Positions 36,163 through 45,081 of a stretch of DNA of 64,000 nucleotides are shown here, one piece after another. The DNA lies in assembly GCA_963718145.1 (NCBI GenBank), contig CAVQYJ010000023.1, forward strand, positions 620,001-684,000, written 5' to 3'. A program made the position numbers and the translations under genes. Below the pieces are notes generated by a model. That model searched no databases and was not told the DNA's origin. It saw nothing but the letters and a program-made list of their open reading frames with translations. The DNA comes from UBA7672 sp963718145. Its GTDB lineage: Bacteria; Pseudomonadota; Alphaproteobacteria; Caulobacterales; Hyphomonadaceae. Every line of letters starts with the position of its first letter. Position 1 is the stretch's first letter.

Positions 36163-37188
36163 CTATTGGGCGGGCTTGTAGATCTGGTCGAACAGACCGC
36201 CTTCATCGAAATGCTTGGGCTGCGCCTGCGCCCATCCGCCGAACAGCGGGTCATCGATCGTCACCAGCTCGATCTGCTTGAAGCGCGCAAGGTCGCCGGG
36301 ATCGGCCGCGGCTGGGTCGTTCGGCCGGTAGAAATGCCTGGCGGCGATCTTCTGGCCGGCGGGCGAGTAAAGGTATTGCAGATAGTCCTCGGCCGCCTTC
36401 ACCTGGGCCGCGCCCTTCTTCCCGGCATTGCCGGCCACCACGGCGACCGGCGGCTCGGCCTTGATCGACAGCGAGGGATAGATCAGCTCGTACTTGTCAG
36501 CGCCGGCCTCCGTCAGCGTCAGGTAGCCTTCATTCTCCCATGTGATCAGCACATCGCCCGTGCCCTGCTGGGTGAAGGTCTGCGTGCTTCCGCGGGCGCC
36601 GCTGTCGAGCTTCAGCACGTTCTTGTAGATCGCGCCGACCAGCTCCTTGATCCGGGTCTCGTCTCCCGCGAACGCCTTGGCGCCATAGGCCCACGCCGCA
36701 AGGTAGATCCAGCGCGCCCCGCCCGATGTCTTCGGGTTCGGCGTGATGACGCCGACACCCGGCAGCGCGAGGTCGCTCCAGTCACGGATGTTCTTCGAAT
36801 TGCCCTTCCGCACCAGGAACACGATGGTTGACGTGTAGGGCGCCGAATTTGCCGGCAGTTTCGTGCGCCAGTCCGCCGGGATCTTGCCCGTCTCCTTGGC
36901 GATCAGGTCGATATCGCCCTGCAGCGCCAGCGTCACCACGTCGGCGTCCAGGCCATCGATCACCGAGCGCGCCTGCTTGCCCGAGCCGCCATGGGACATG
37001 TTGACCTTCACGGCCTCCCCATTCGGTCCCTTGTAGTTGGCGGAAAAGTCGGCGTTGAACTCCTCGTAGAGTTCGCGCGTCGGGTCATATGACACGTTGA
37101 GCAGGCTGATCTCGTTGGTTGCCCCTTGCTCGCCGCCACAGGCGGCCAGCACCAGCCCTGCGGCCAGCGCGAGTACCTTGAGACGCAT
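36163..37188 (-). CDS. sbp: Sulfate-binding protein, predicted lipoprotein
   Basis: 341 residues. The family motifs are SYDPTRELYEEFN, SHGGSGKQARSVIDGLDADVVTLAL, NPKTSGGARWIYLAAW and GDVLITWENEGYL, whose backbone NH groups bind sulfate. Unlike the soluble E. coli Sbp/CysP, the signal peptide ends LAACGG, a lipobox with Cys17, so the protein is likely tethered to the inner membrane. First gene of the sbp-cysT-cysW-cysA unit, 65 bases from the Rrf2 gene. Confidence 0.95.
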   Translation of the reverse strand: MRLKVLALAAGLVLAACGGEQGATNEISLLNVSYDPTRELYEEFNADFSANYKGPNGEAVKVNMSHGGSGKQARSVIDGLDADVVTLALQGDIDLIAKETGKIPADWRTKLPANSAPYTSTIVFLVRKGNSKNIRDWSDLALPGVGVITPNPKTSGGARWIYLAAWAYGAKAFAGDETRIKELVGAIYKNVLKLDSGARGSTQTFTQQGTGDVLITWENEGYLTLTEAGADKYELIYPSLSIKAEPPVAVVAGNAGKKGAAQVKAAEDYLQYLYSPAGQKIAARHFYRPNDPAAADPGDLARFKQIELVTIDDPLFGGWAQAQPKHFDEGGLFDQIYKPAQ

Positions 37189-37253
37189 GGGTCAGTCCTC
37201 CGGGAGACACTTAATACGCTAGTGCGGAGGTCGAGTTTGTCAAACGCGACCGG

Positions 37254-37700
37254 TCACGCCACTGCATCCCGCAACCGCTGCGGCAGACGCTCTCCCAGCG
37301 CATCGGAGATCGTCGTCCGGTCGAGCACCCCGCGGGTCGCATCGGCCACCTGCGCGAACACCCGGCGCACCTCGCAGGACGCCTCGTCCTTGCAGTCCGT
37401 GCACTTGCGGTAGGCGATCTTGGAGAGGCATGGCAGGGGTGCGATCGGGCCATCGATGATGCGGAGGACTTCGCCGAACGAGATGGTGTCGGCGGGCCGC
37501 AAAAGCCCATAGCCACCGGCCTTTCCGCGCCTCGACGCGACCAGGCCGTGATGCTTCAGGTCGAGCAGGATCTGCTCAAGAAATTTTTTCGGAATCTTCT
37601 GCTCCTCGGCGATGTCGCCGATAAAGGTCGGGCGCCCGGGCGGCTGCTTGGCGAGGGCCACCAGGGCTCTCAGCGCATACTTCGCCTTCTGGGAAATCAT
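37254..37700 (-). CDS. Rrf2-family transcriptional regulator with four-cysteine loop
   Basis: 148 residues. The winged helix MISQKAKYALRALVALA...IPKKFLEQILLDLKHHGLVASRRGKAGGYGLLRP is complete. The loop that binds Fe-S in IscR/NsrR/RirA contains C-x8-C-x2-C-x5-C (PCLSKIAYRKCTDCKDEASC), which differs in spacing from those proteins. It is immediately upstream of the sulfate import operon on the same strand, so it is the likely regulator of sulfur uptake, analogous to CymR. Fe-S or thiol sensing is inferred. Confidence 0.9.
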   Translation of the reverse strand: MISQKAKYALRALVALAKQPPGRPTFIGDIAEEQKIPKKFLEQILLDLKHHGLVASRRGKAGGYGLLRPADTISFGEVLRIIDGPIAPLPCLSKIAYRKCTDCKDEASCEVRRVFAQVADATRGVLDRTTISDALGERLPQRLRDAVA

Positions 37701-37763
37701 CGCCTCGTTTCGCCTTCCCCCGACCCGTCCTCAGGCCTACGGACTGGCCCATCGCCTCCCAAA

Positions 37764-37792
37764 ACTATATCGACATTGTAGAGTTAGTAAAC
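37764..37792 (-). promoter_or_regulatory. Candidate Rrf2 promoter with imperfect palindrome
   Basis: On the minus strand TATAGT (complement of 37764-37769) is a good -10, with TTTACT about 16 bases upstream. The region overlaps the imperfect inverted repeat CTATA-N7-TGTAG (37765-37781). It lies 64 bases before the Rrf2 start codon, in the divergent region shared with the porin gene, so the regulator could control both. Confidence 0.3.
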
Positions 37793-37961
37793 GCCGTTTG
37801 CGTAGGCGTTGTCGCCCCGGTTTCCGGCTAGCGCCTGCAGTTTGCTGGGGTTTTGGCGCGCCTCCTGGAAGCCGACCGCGCACTCGCCCCACAGGCGAAG
37901 ATTATGCGTCCCCCGAAGAAAATGTGACACAGCGCGATCACCTCAGACCAGACGGGTCCAC

Positions 37962-39347
37962 ATGACGCTCTTCTCTCTCCGCTCCCTCGCGGTTGCCGCG
38001 CTTTGCCTGGCCGCCTTGCCCGCCTTCGCCCAGGCGGCCGACACGCCCTTCCGGCTGCAGACCACGCTCGATGCGCCGGACTGGCTGAAGATCTCCGGCT
38101 CGATCCGTCCGCGCTATGAATCGCTGCACAACCAGTTCAACGCCGGGCGCACAGGCGACGACGAGTTCCTCGGCGTCCAGTCCCTGCTCAAGGTCGAAGC
38201 CGGCAGGGACTTCATCGTCGGCGGCGAGATCCTCGACGCCCGCCGCATCATCGGCGACGCCGCCGGCTCGTCGGCTGGCGAGATCGACGCGCTCGAACCG
38301 CTGCAGCTCTACGCCGCCTGGCGCCCGGCCGACTTCCTGATGGACGGCGCCCGGACCGATCTCACGCTCGGCCGCTTCACCATGGATCTCGGCTCGCGCC
38401 GGCTCGCCGCCCGCTCCGGCATGCGCAACGTGCTGGCGGCCTTCGACGGCGTGCGCGGCGTCTGGACCAGCCCGACCGGCGTCAAGCTCACCGGCTTCCT
38501 CACCGCCCCCGTCAACCGTACGCCCTCGGACGTCCCCTCCGCGCTCGACAACGACATCGAGTTCAACGAGCAGGCCGACACGACGCGCTTCTCCGGCTGG
38601 CATGTCGAGGCGCCGATCATCCACGCCGTCAACGGCGAGGTCTACCTGTTCGACCTCGACGAGGACGACGGCGCCGACTTCGCCACCCGCAACCGCGATC
38701 TCGTCACCGTCGGCGCCCGCCTCAAGCGCGCGCCCAAGGCCAACACCTGGGATATCGACCTCGAATACGCCAAGCAGACCGGCAGCGTCCACGCCACCGC
38801 CAGCCCGGCCGACATCACCCCGCTCGACCAGGACGCCAGCATGCTCCATGCCGAAGCCGGCTGGACGTTCGATGCGCCCTGGCGCCCCCGCGTCTCGCTG
38901 CACTGGGACTATGTCTCGGGCGACAGCTCCCCCGCCGATCTTTCCAGCGAACGCTTCGACCCGCTGTTCGGCGACCGCGCCTTCGAACTCGGCCCAACCA
39001 GCACCTGGGCGATGATCCTGCGCTCCAACCTCGACTCTCCAGGCGTCCGCCTCGAGCTCAGGCCCGACGGCCGCAACGAAGTCGTCGCCATGGTGCGGGA
39101 CGTGAAGCTCGACTCCGAAACCGACAGCTTCGCCAACACCGGCGTGCGCGACATCACCGGCGCATCGGGCAAGAATGTCGGCACGCATCTGGAACTGCGC
39201 TGGCGCCATCAGATCATCCCCGACAGCCTGCGCCTCGCCATCGGCGGCGCCGCCCTCCTTCGCGGCAGTTTTTTCCGGAACGCCCCCAACGCCACCCAAC
39301 TCGGCGACAGCCATTTCGCCTACACCGAGCTGACCTTCACCTTCTGA
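37962..39347 (+). CDS. Outer-membrane porin of the alginate-export superfamily
   Basis: 461 residues from ATG 37962. Signal peptide ending FAQA (about residues 22-25), then a beta-barrel with alternating aromatic/polar strands. The segments LKISGSIRPRYESLHNQFN, RTDLTLGRFTMDLGSRRLAARSGMRNV and a terminal YTELTFTF (aromatic last residue, typical of BAM substrates) match the alginate-export/PF13372 family. It is divergent from the Rrf2-sbp-cysTWA unit, so it may be an outer-membrane entry route for a sulfur source. That role is inferred from position only. Confidence 0.8.
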   Translation: MTLFSLRSLAVAALCLAALPAFAQAADTPFRLQTTLDAPDWLKISGSIRPRYESLHNQFNAGRTGDDEFLGVQSLLKVEAGRDFIVGGEILDARRIIGDAAGSSAGEIDALEPLQLYAAWRPADFLMDGARTDLTLGRFTMDLGSRRLAARSGMRNVLAAFDGVRGVWTSPTGVKLTGFLTAPVNRTPSDVPSALDNDIEFNEQADTTRFSGWHVEAPIIHAVNGEVYLFDLDEDDGADFATRNRDLVTVGARLKRAPKANTWDIDLEYAKQTGSVHATASPADITPLDQDASMLHAEAGWTFDAPWRPRVSLHWDYVSGDSSPADLSSERFDPLFGDRAFELGPTSTWAMILRSNLDSPGVRLELRPDGRNEVVAMVRDVKLDSETDSFANTGVRDITGASGKNVGTHLELRWRHQIIPDSLRLAIGGAALLRGSFFRNAPNATQLGDSHFAYTELTFTF

Positions 39348-39440
39348 CCGGCGCCTTCTGACCGTTCGCAGCCGGCCGCCAAGTGTGGACCCTGCCCTGA
39401 CTGTGGGATAGCCTGCCGGCTGTCGGAGGGGGCCAGTCGC

Positions 39441-42400
39441 GTGCCGGCGATTTTTCTGTCGCATTCCAGCCGCAACGACGCTCTGGCGTCGGCGCTCGAA
39501 GCCTGGCTCGCCGCCAACGGCTTCGACGACCTGTTCGTCGACCACTCCGACATCCGCGCAGGCGACAAGTGGGGCGACGCCCTGCGCCGCGCCAAGGGCT
39601 CGTGCCGCGTGGTCCTGTGCCTGGTCACGCCCGAATGGCTGGCGTCCGACGAATGCTTCGGCGAGTTCACGGCTGGCTGGTATTCCGGACGCCGCATCAT
39701 CCCGCTGCTGTGCCTCGCCGGCGCCACGCTGGACGACAGGCAGACGAAACACCTCGCTCGCGTGCTCGGCGAGGACCAGGGCGTGGACCTCACCGCCGCC
39801 GGCGCGCCGGGCGCCCTCGACCTCGACGCACATCCCGGCATCTCCGGTCCGTTGAAGGCGGGCCTCCGGGCGGCGGGCGCCCTCGCCAAGGTCGGCCTCG
39901 ACCCGATGGCCTTCGAGATCGACCGGGCCGAGCGTGCCGAACCCTTTCCTGGCCTCGAAAGCTTCGGGGATTCGGATGCGGACGCCGCCGTCTTCTTCGG
40001 CCGCAGCCCGGAGATCGCGCAATGCCTCGAAGACCTTCGCGAAATGCGCGCCAATGGCGACCGCCGCGCCTATGCCATTCTCGGCGCGTCGGGTTCGGGC
40101 AAGTCATCGCTGATGAAGGCCGGCGTGCTGCCGCGCCTGCGCCGCGAGCGCGGCTGGTTCGTCCTGCGCAGCTTCCGGCCCGGCGCCGACCCCCTGCTCA
40201 ACTTCGCCGAGGCGCTGGTCAAGTCGGGCGTTGATCGCGCGCCGGGCGCCATTCGCGACCAGTTGCGCAGCGCCTGGAAGGACAGCAAGGATCTGCGTGC
40301 GGAACTCGACCTCCTGCTGGCGCCCGTGAAGACTCACGCCGACCGCGCCTCCGCCACCACGCTGATCGCGATGGACCAGGGCGAGGAGCTCGCCCGCGCC
40401 GACGGCGAGAGCGGCGATTGTCTCGGCGCCCTGCTGCGCGCGATGCTGGTCGAGACGAAAGAGGGTGATCCCCGGCCCTATGTCGTCGCCTTCACCGTGC
40501 GCTCCGACAGCTTTCCGGAACTCCAGGCGGCCAAGCGCTTCGAGGATCTCACCACCCGCACCGCCGACATCCGCACGCTTCCCAGCTATCGCTTCGACAA
40601 CGCCATCGAGCAGCCTGCCACGCGCTATGGCGTGGACATCGAACCAGCTCTCGTCGAGGCCCTGATGAGCGATGCGGGCGGCAAGGACGCCTTGCCTCTT
40701 CTCGCCTTCACGCTGCAGCGCCTGTGGCGCCAGTACGAGAAGGAAAAGCGCATCCGCAAGGAGAACTATGACAGCGTCGGAAAGCTTTCCGGCCTGATCG
40801 AGGACGCCGCCGAACGTGCGCTGCGCGGGCTGGACCCGTCGGCCCATCAAGGACCACTCGATGGCAAGGTTTCGGATGCACGCGACAGGGCCGCCGCCAG
40901 CGTCTTCGTTCCCGCCCTCGCCCAGGTCAACGAACGCGGCGCGGCGGTAAGGCGCGTGGCGAAACTCGACGCTTTCAAGAACGAGGAAGCGCACGACCTC
41001 CTCCGCTGGTTCGACAAATGGCGCCTCGTGGTCAGGACCGGGGACAGCGTCGAGGTCGCACATGAAGCGATGTTCCGCGAATGGCCGCGTTTCCAGCGCT
41101 GGCTCATTCCCGAAAAGGGCCGGCTCGAATCCCTGCGCGCAGTCGAAAGCGCCGCCGCGACCTGGGACTCGCGCGGACGCAAGTCCGACGATGTCACCCA
41201 TCGCAGCCGCCGCCTCAAGGAAGCCCGCGACCTCGATCAGCACGACGACTATCGCATCCAGCTCGACCGCAATCCGGAGGCGCGAGCCTATCTGGCGAGC
41301 TGCATCGCCGCCGAGCGCCGGAGGACGATGCTTGCTGCGGGCGTGATCGCCGGCGGCGTCGTCCTCTCGTCAGTCGCGGGGGCGTCGGGGTCGAAATATC
41401 TCAGCAGCCGCACGCTCCTGGAAACGGCGGACAAGCTGTCGGTTATCGGCAGGTCGATCGAGGTGATCCAGTTTGCGCTTGCAGGCACGCCGACAGCAAC
41501 AGACCTGTCGCCGTCACTCGGTCTTGGCGCGGAAAACCTGCTGGCGACCAATGGCGCGCGGCTGCCTATCCTCAAGGATCTGGGCTTCATCGACACCTAT
41601 GTCGTCGGCCAGCCGATAAACTTCTTCTCGGGCAATGGCCGCTACCTTGTCACGCGCGCAGTGCCTCGAGAATCGCCGGCGCTGACGCCCACGGCGTTCG
41701 CCGCCTATGCGCCGGAAGCCATGCTTCACGACCTTGAAACAGGCGCCAGCCGGAGCCTCGGCCCCGCCAAGTTCTTTGCCTTGTCGCCTCGTGGAGACTA
41801 CGCCGCTGTCCAGGCCGCCGATGGCGCCGTGACCCTCCACCTCCTCGCGACCGGTGAAACCACCGGCCTGGGCCGGGCGACGACCGAAAACGCCCTGGGC
41901 TCAAGCGCCGTCTTCTCGCCGGACGGCGGCAGGCTGGCCTTCATGAACGCGAACAATGAACTCCAGGTTCGTGATCTCGCCAGCGGGAAAACGCTGAGCT
42001 TCCCATCCGTCAGAGGCTATGCCGGCGGCGCCTGGTCCTATCTGGCGGGCGGCAAGCTGATCCTTGCCGAGCAGGACTATGCCTCGACGGCCATCTATGA
42101 CCTGGGCGACGGGACGGTCACGCGCCTCGAAGCCAACCGGACCTACTATGGCCTGCCAGGCCCCGGAGTGGTGCTCCTGGAAATCGACGGGATCAACGGC
42201 CAGCTTCGCCGCGGCGCGACGACCACGCCGCTCGGCCCGGTCACCGGCTATTCCGGATCCGCTGACGGCCGCTATGTCGTCATTCGAAAGGCAGATGGCA
42301 CAGCCGCCCTGCACGACCTGACGACGGGCGCCGTCATGCCGCTCGGCGCCGTTCGGGATCGCCAGGGCGTATTATCGGCGCCGCGGTTCAGCGGGACCAT

Positions 42401-43253
42401 CAGTGAAAAGCTCGATCTCGCGTTTTCCGCTGACGGACGATACCTGCTGACGGCCGCGCCGGATGAGCAGGCGACGCTCTACGACCTGCCGTCCGCCAGG
42501 CCGCGGCCGCTCGGCAAGCTGTCCTACTTCGAATTCTCTGGAAACGGCCGCTATCTGCTCACCGCAGGCGGCGACGGCATCGCCCGCCTGAGGGATCTCG
42601 ACACCGACACGGAAACCGAACTCGGCCCGTCGGGCCTCGGACTGAATGCGTACTACAGCCAGGTGACCTATTTTTCGCCCGGCGGACGCTTTGTCGTGAT
42701 CTCCAACACTCAGGGCGAGGAGACATTGCGGGACCTTGCGTCGAACGACACGATTCCGCTAGGCGGCGTCGGCTATCGCGAATTCTCGCCCGACGACAAG
42801 CGCCTCCTGGTGGTGGAATCCGGAAGCGTCGGGACGTTGAGAGACCTGACCGCTCCCCTTCGCGCAACACGGGGCGCAGGCATGCGCTCCGCCGTTTGCC
42901 GCACAAGCGGCGATGCGCTGAGGCCGTTCTCGGACCAGGCTCGAACTGGCAGCCATCCGACTCTGTCGGAAGCGGACCAGCGGGAAATCCAGGGGCGCCC
43001 GTGGAATCCCTGCGACTGGCGCGGCCTGGGCGCTGGTCCCGAAGGCTGGGCGCAGTGGATGCGGCGCATGGAAGTCGTCACGTTCGGCAACACATCCCGC
43101 GACTACAAGTGCGGCGAGACCGATGCCGCCGGCCATGTCACGCAGGCGCGAACCGACCTGTGCCGCATCGCCGGCGCACCCGAAGCCCAGATCGCCGGGC
43201 CCAAACCCCCGCCCAAGCCCGCGGCGCCAGCGGCCGCCCCCAAACCGCGCTGA
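39441..43253 (+). CDS. TIR / nSTAND / transmembrane / beta-propeller protein
   Basis: 1270 residues from GTG 39441 (GGAGGGGG at 39425-39432). Residues 1-125 are a TIR domain: IFLSHSSRND, DDLFVDHSDIRAGDKW and SDECFGEF, with Glu75 at the catalytic NADase position. Residues about 180-560 form an nSTAND1-type NTPase with GRSPEI, Walker A GASGSGKSSL (about 216-225) and Walker B LIAMDQGEELA. A membrane span follows at about 629-650. Residues about 690-1130 carry beta-propeller blades (FSPDGGRLAF, FSADGRYLLT, FSPGGRFVVI). A Cys-containing tail ends Pro/Lys-rich. The layout is that of signal-sensing NLR-like bacterial proteins, many of them antiviral: the propeller senses, STAND oligomerises and TIR consumes or converts NAD. 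The sensed signal is unknown. Confidence 0.9.
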   Translation: MPAIFLSHSSRNDALASALEAWLAANGFDDLFVDHSDIRAGDKWGDALRRAKGSCRVVLCLVTPEWLASDECFGEFTAGWYSGRRIIPLLCLAGATLDDRQTKHLARVLGEDQGVDLTAAGAPGALDLDAHPGISGPLKAGLRAAGALAKVGLDPMAFEIDRAERAEPFPGLESFGDSDADAAVFFGRSPEIAQCLEDLREMRANGDRRAYAILGASGSGKSSLMKAGVLPRLRRERGWFVLRSFRPGADPLLNFAEALVKSGVDRAPGAIRDQLRSAWKDSKDLRAELDLLLAPVKTHADRASATTLIAMDQGEELARADGESGDCLGALLRAMLVETKEGDPRPYVVAFTVRSDSFPELQAAKRFEDLTTRTADIRTLPSYRFDNAIEQPATRYGVDIEPALVEALMSDAGGKDALPLLAFTLQRLWRQYEKEKRIRKENYDSVGKLSGLIEDAAERALRGLDPSAHQGPLDGKVSDARDRAAASVFVPALAQVNERGAAVRRVAKLDAFKNEEAHDLLRWFDKWRLVVRTGDSVEVAHEAMFREWPRFQRWLIPEKGRLESLRAVESAAATWDSRGRKSDDVTHRSRRLKEARDLDQHDDYRIQLDRNPEARAYLASCIAAERRRTMLAAGVIAGGVVLSSVAGASGSKYLSSRTLLETADKLSVIGRSIEVIQFALAGTPTATDLSPSLGLGAENLLATNGARLPILKDLGFIDTYVVGQPINFFSGNGRYLVTRAVPRESPALTPTAFAAYAPEAMLHDLETGASRSLGPAKFFALSPRGDYAAVQAADGAVTLHLLATGETTGLGRATTENALGSSAVFSPDGGRLAFMNANNELQVRDLASGKTLSFPSVRGYAGGAWSYLAGGKLILAEQDYASTAIYDLGDGTVTRLEANRTYYGLPGPGVVLLEIDGINGQLRRGATTTPLGPVTGYSGSADGRYVVIRKADGTAALHDLTTGAVMPLGAVRDRQGVLSAPRFSGTISEKLDLAFSADGRYLLTAAPDEQATLYDLPSARPRPLGKLSYFEFSGNGRYLLTAGGDGIARLRDLDTDTETELGPSGLGLNAYYSQVTYFSPGGRFVVISNTQGEETLRDLASNDTIPLGGVGYREFSPDDKRLLVVESGSVGTLRDLTAPLRATRGAGMRSAVCRTSGDALRPFSDQARTGSHPTLSEADQREIQGRPWNPCDWRGLGAGPEGWAQWMRRMEVVTFGNTSRDYKCGETDAAGHVTQARTDLCRIAGAPEAQIAGPKPPPKPAAPAAAPKPR

Positions 43254-43296
43254 CATTGCCGCGCGGCGCCCGATCTCGGACCCGGCGACGGACCTC

Positions 43297-43328
43297 TTGG
43301 TGACTTGGTGTTTTGGTGTTTGGTGTGG
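43297..43328 (+). repeat. Degenerate 8-bp tandem repeat (TTGGTGNN)
   Basis: Four imperfect copies, TTGGTGAC TTGGTGTT TTGGTGTT TGGTGTGG, lie 45 bases after the TIR-STAND stop codon. The strand is strongly purine/thymine biased compared with the surroundings. Confidence 0.6.
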
Positions 43329-43500
43329 AATTTGGGGTCGGGAAAGGCAAACACAAGGTCACAGGGGGGATTCGGCCTGTGATCCTGGGTTCAGGCCTCG
43401 GGCAGGGAATGGCGGTGCATGGCAGCGCAGGGATCGTTTCCCGCGGGAACAATCGACTGCCCCGGCTGTTCAGCTGAAAAGCGCGCTCGCGGAGAATCCC

Positions 43501-43806
43501 TTGTCATCCTTCCATCAACTCGATCCCAGCATCCCCGTCACCATCATCGGCAAGGGCGATGGCTACGCGTTCGCCGTCATTGACTATGGGCAGGAACACA
43601 ACCTGATCTGGGTCACCGCACTCAACGACACCGCGGAGATCTGGTGCGCGCCCAATCCCCTTGTGCGGATGAAGGCCAACTGGACAATGGGTCGCGACCG
43701 TGCTGCCTCGGTCTCGCTCAAGCCGCCTGCGCCAGCCTCAAAGCCTCCCGTCCCAACCAATCAGATGAGACGGCAAAAACCGACGATCCGCGTGGACATC
43801 AGCTGA
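43501..43806 (+). CDS. Small hypothetical protein downstream of the TIR-STAND gene
   Basis: 101 residues from TTG 43501, supported by GGAGA at 43491-43495. The core FHQLDPSIPVTIIGKGDGYAFAVIDYGQEHNLIWVTALNDTAEIWCAPNPLVRMKANWTMGR resembles a family of short proteins found in phages, plasmids and genomic islands, with a 'DYG.EH.L.W' motif. The remaining 35 residues are basic and Pro-rich. No function is known. It lies 247 bases after the TIR-STAND gene. Confidence 0.55.
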   Translation: MSSFHQLDPSIPVTIIGKGDGYAFAVIDYGQEHNLIWVTALNDTAEIWCAPNPLVRMKANWTMGRDRAASVSLKPPAPASKPPVPTNQMRRQKPTIRVDIS

Positions 43807-43986
43807 CGTCACGGAGACGCGCAACCGCGAAGAATGCCAGCCGTTCGGCGAATAGACCACCGGACGTCGTGGTCATCCGGGACTGACCTTGGACAAACCG
43901 TTGGGGCGCAGGCCTAGCTTCGTATCGACGTCGCAAGCGCTTCGGGGCGTAGCCGGTCGCGCCGCCCCCGGACACAGCCGCTCGAC

Positions 43987-44364
43987 CTACCCCACCCTGA
44001 CGCCGACAAAGCTCTTCTTCATCATGAGCTGGTGCTCGACATGGGCGAGGGCTTCCACGGCTTCACCGAGCCGGTCCTTTACCTCCGAGATGGCGACGCC
44101 GGCCTGTGCAGCGCTCGCCACGCCCGACCGCCCCAGCCTCTCGGCCGTCTCGCACGCATCGCCGAGCGCCATCAGGCCGACGGATCGGGCAGCCCCCTTG
44201 ATGGCGTGGGCGGCGTCGGCCCAGTGATCGGCTTCGGCGTGGGGATCGAGCATCCGGCCCCACAGGTCGGCGGACTGGCGGAAGATGCCCAGCGCTTCGA
44301 CGGCGAGGGCGGCGTCGCCCGAGGTCATGGTCTCGAGCTGGGCAAGGTCCAGAACCGCGCTCAT
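43987..44364 (-). CDS. Histidine-containing phosphotransfer (Hpt) domain protein
   Basis: 125 residues, all helical. The Hpt motif AAHAIKGAARSVGLMALGDACETAE contains the phospho-accepting His53 followed by the conserved Lys-Gly. It would relay phosphate between a hybrid kinase and a response regulator. No kinase or regulator is adjacent, so its partners are elsewhere. The ATG at 44364 has GGGAGACAGG just upstream. Confidence 0.9.
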   Translation of the reverse strand: MSAVLDLAQLETMTSGDAALAVEALGIFRQSADLWGRMLDPHAEADHWADAAHAIKGAARSVGLMALGDACETAERLGRSGVASAAQAGVAISEVKDRLGEAVEALAHVEHQLMMKKSFVGVRVG

Positions 44365-44518
44365 CGCCTGTCTCCCTGGCCGCCGCTTTCCGGAGCCTGC
44401 AAACCTCGGGACTACAACAGGTTAAGTCGGCGGCTGAACAGCCTGTTCATCGCAGCTTCAAGCGGGAATCGAGACTGTGCGGTCCGACTGGACAGCCTGA
44501 CCGGGAGATTTGGCCGCC

Positions 44519-44933
44519 ATGTTCCGCAAAACCCTGCTCGTTGCCGCAGCGCTCCTCCTCGCCGCCCCTGCCTTCGCCGATGACCACGGCCGCGGCCGTG
44601 GCAAGGACCGCGGAGGCCACCACGACAACCGCAACAAGGACTGGAACCGCGACCGCGAACAACCGCTATCGCTACAACGACCGCGACTACAACCGCACCA
44701 CCCTAAACCTAAACTTCCGCTTCGGCGCGCCCGGCTATTCCAGTTATGGCGGCTACGGCTACAACGAGCCTGCCTACAATTCCTGGGGCCTCTATCCCCA
44801 CGAGTGCCGCTATGACCGGGAGTTCGGCTACTGGTACGGACGCCCGGCCGAAGTCGAAGTGCGCCGCTGCGCCGATGGCTATGGCAACATCTATGTCGTG
44901 CAGGGCAGCCAGCGGCTGTGGCGCTATCGCTAG
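44519..44933 (+). pseudogene. Secreted Tyr/Arg-rich protein interrupted by a frameshift
   Basis: From ATG 44519 a signal peptide (MFRKTLLVAAALLLAAPAFA) and a DHGRGRGKDRGG stretch run in one frame. The continuation NNRYRYNDRDYNRTT, the tyrosine/glycine-rich GYSSYGGYGYNEPAYNS and the conserved end PHECRYDREFGYWYGRPAEVEV...VQGSQRLWRYR lie in the +1 frame, ending at 44933. The switch falls near 44655-44670 (GACCGCGAACAACCGC). One surplus base there would explain it. It is either a genuine frameshift mutation, a sequencing error or, less likely, programmed frameshifting. The intact product would be about 137 residues and periplasmic. Confidence 0.65.
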
Positions 44934-45081
44934 CCTCGACTGCGGCGAACCCGCATCAGTTGAGAACCGTCGCGCTTCCTGAAGAATTCTGAGGACGCGT
45001 ATTCCAGCGTCCATGCCGAACTTTCGCCTTGATGAGGTACGACAACCGCCGCACTGTTTTCCGGGTACAGGGGTCAGCCCG

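Noticed and set aside
43297..43328. TTGGTG repeats as a CRISPR array
   Set aside because: The units are only eight bases long, contiguous and without spacers; no cas gene is present anywhere in the window.
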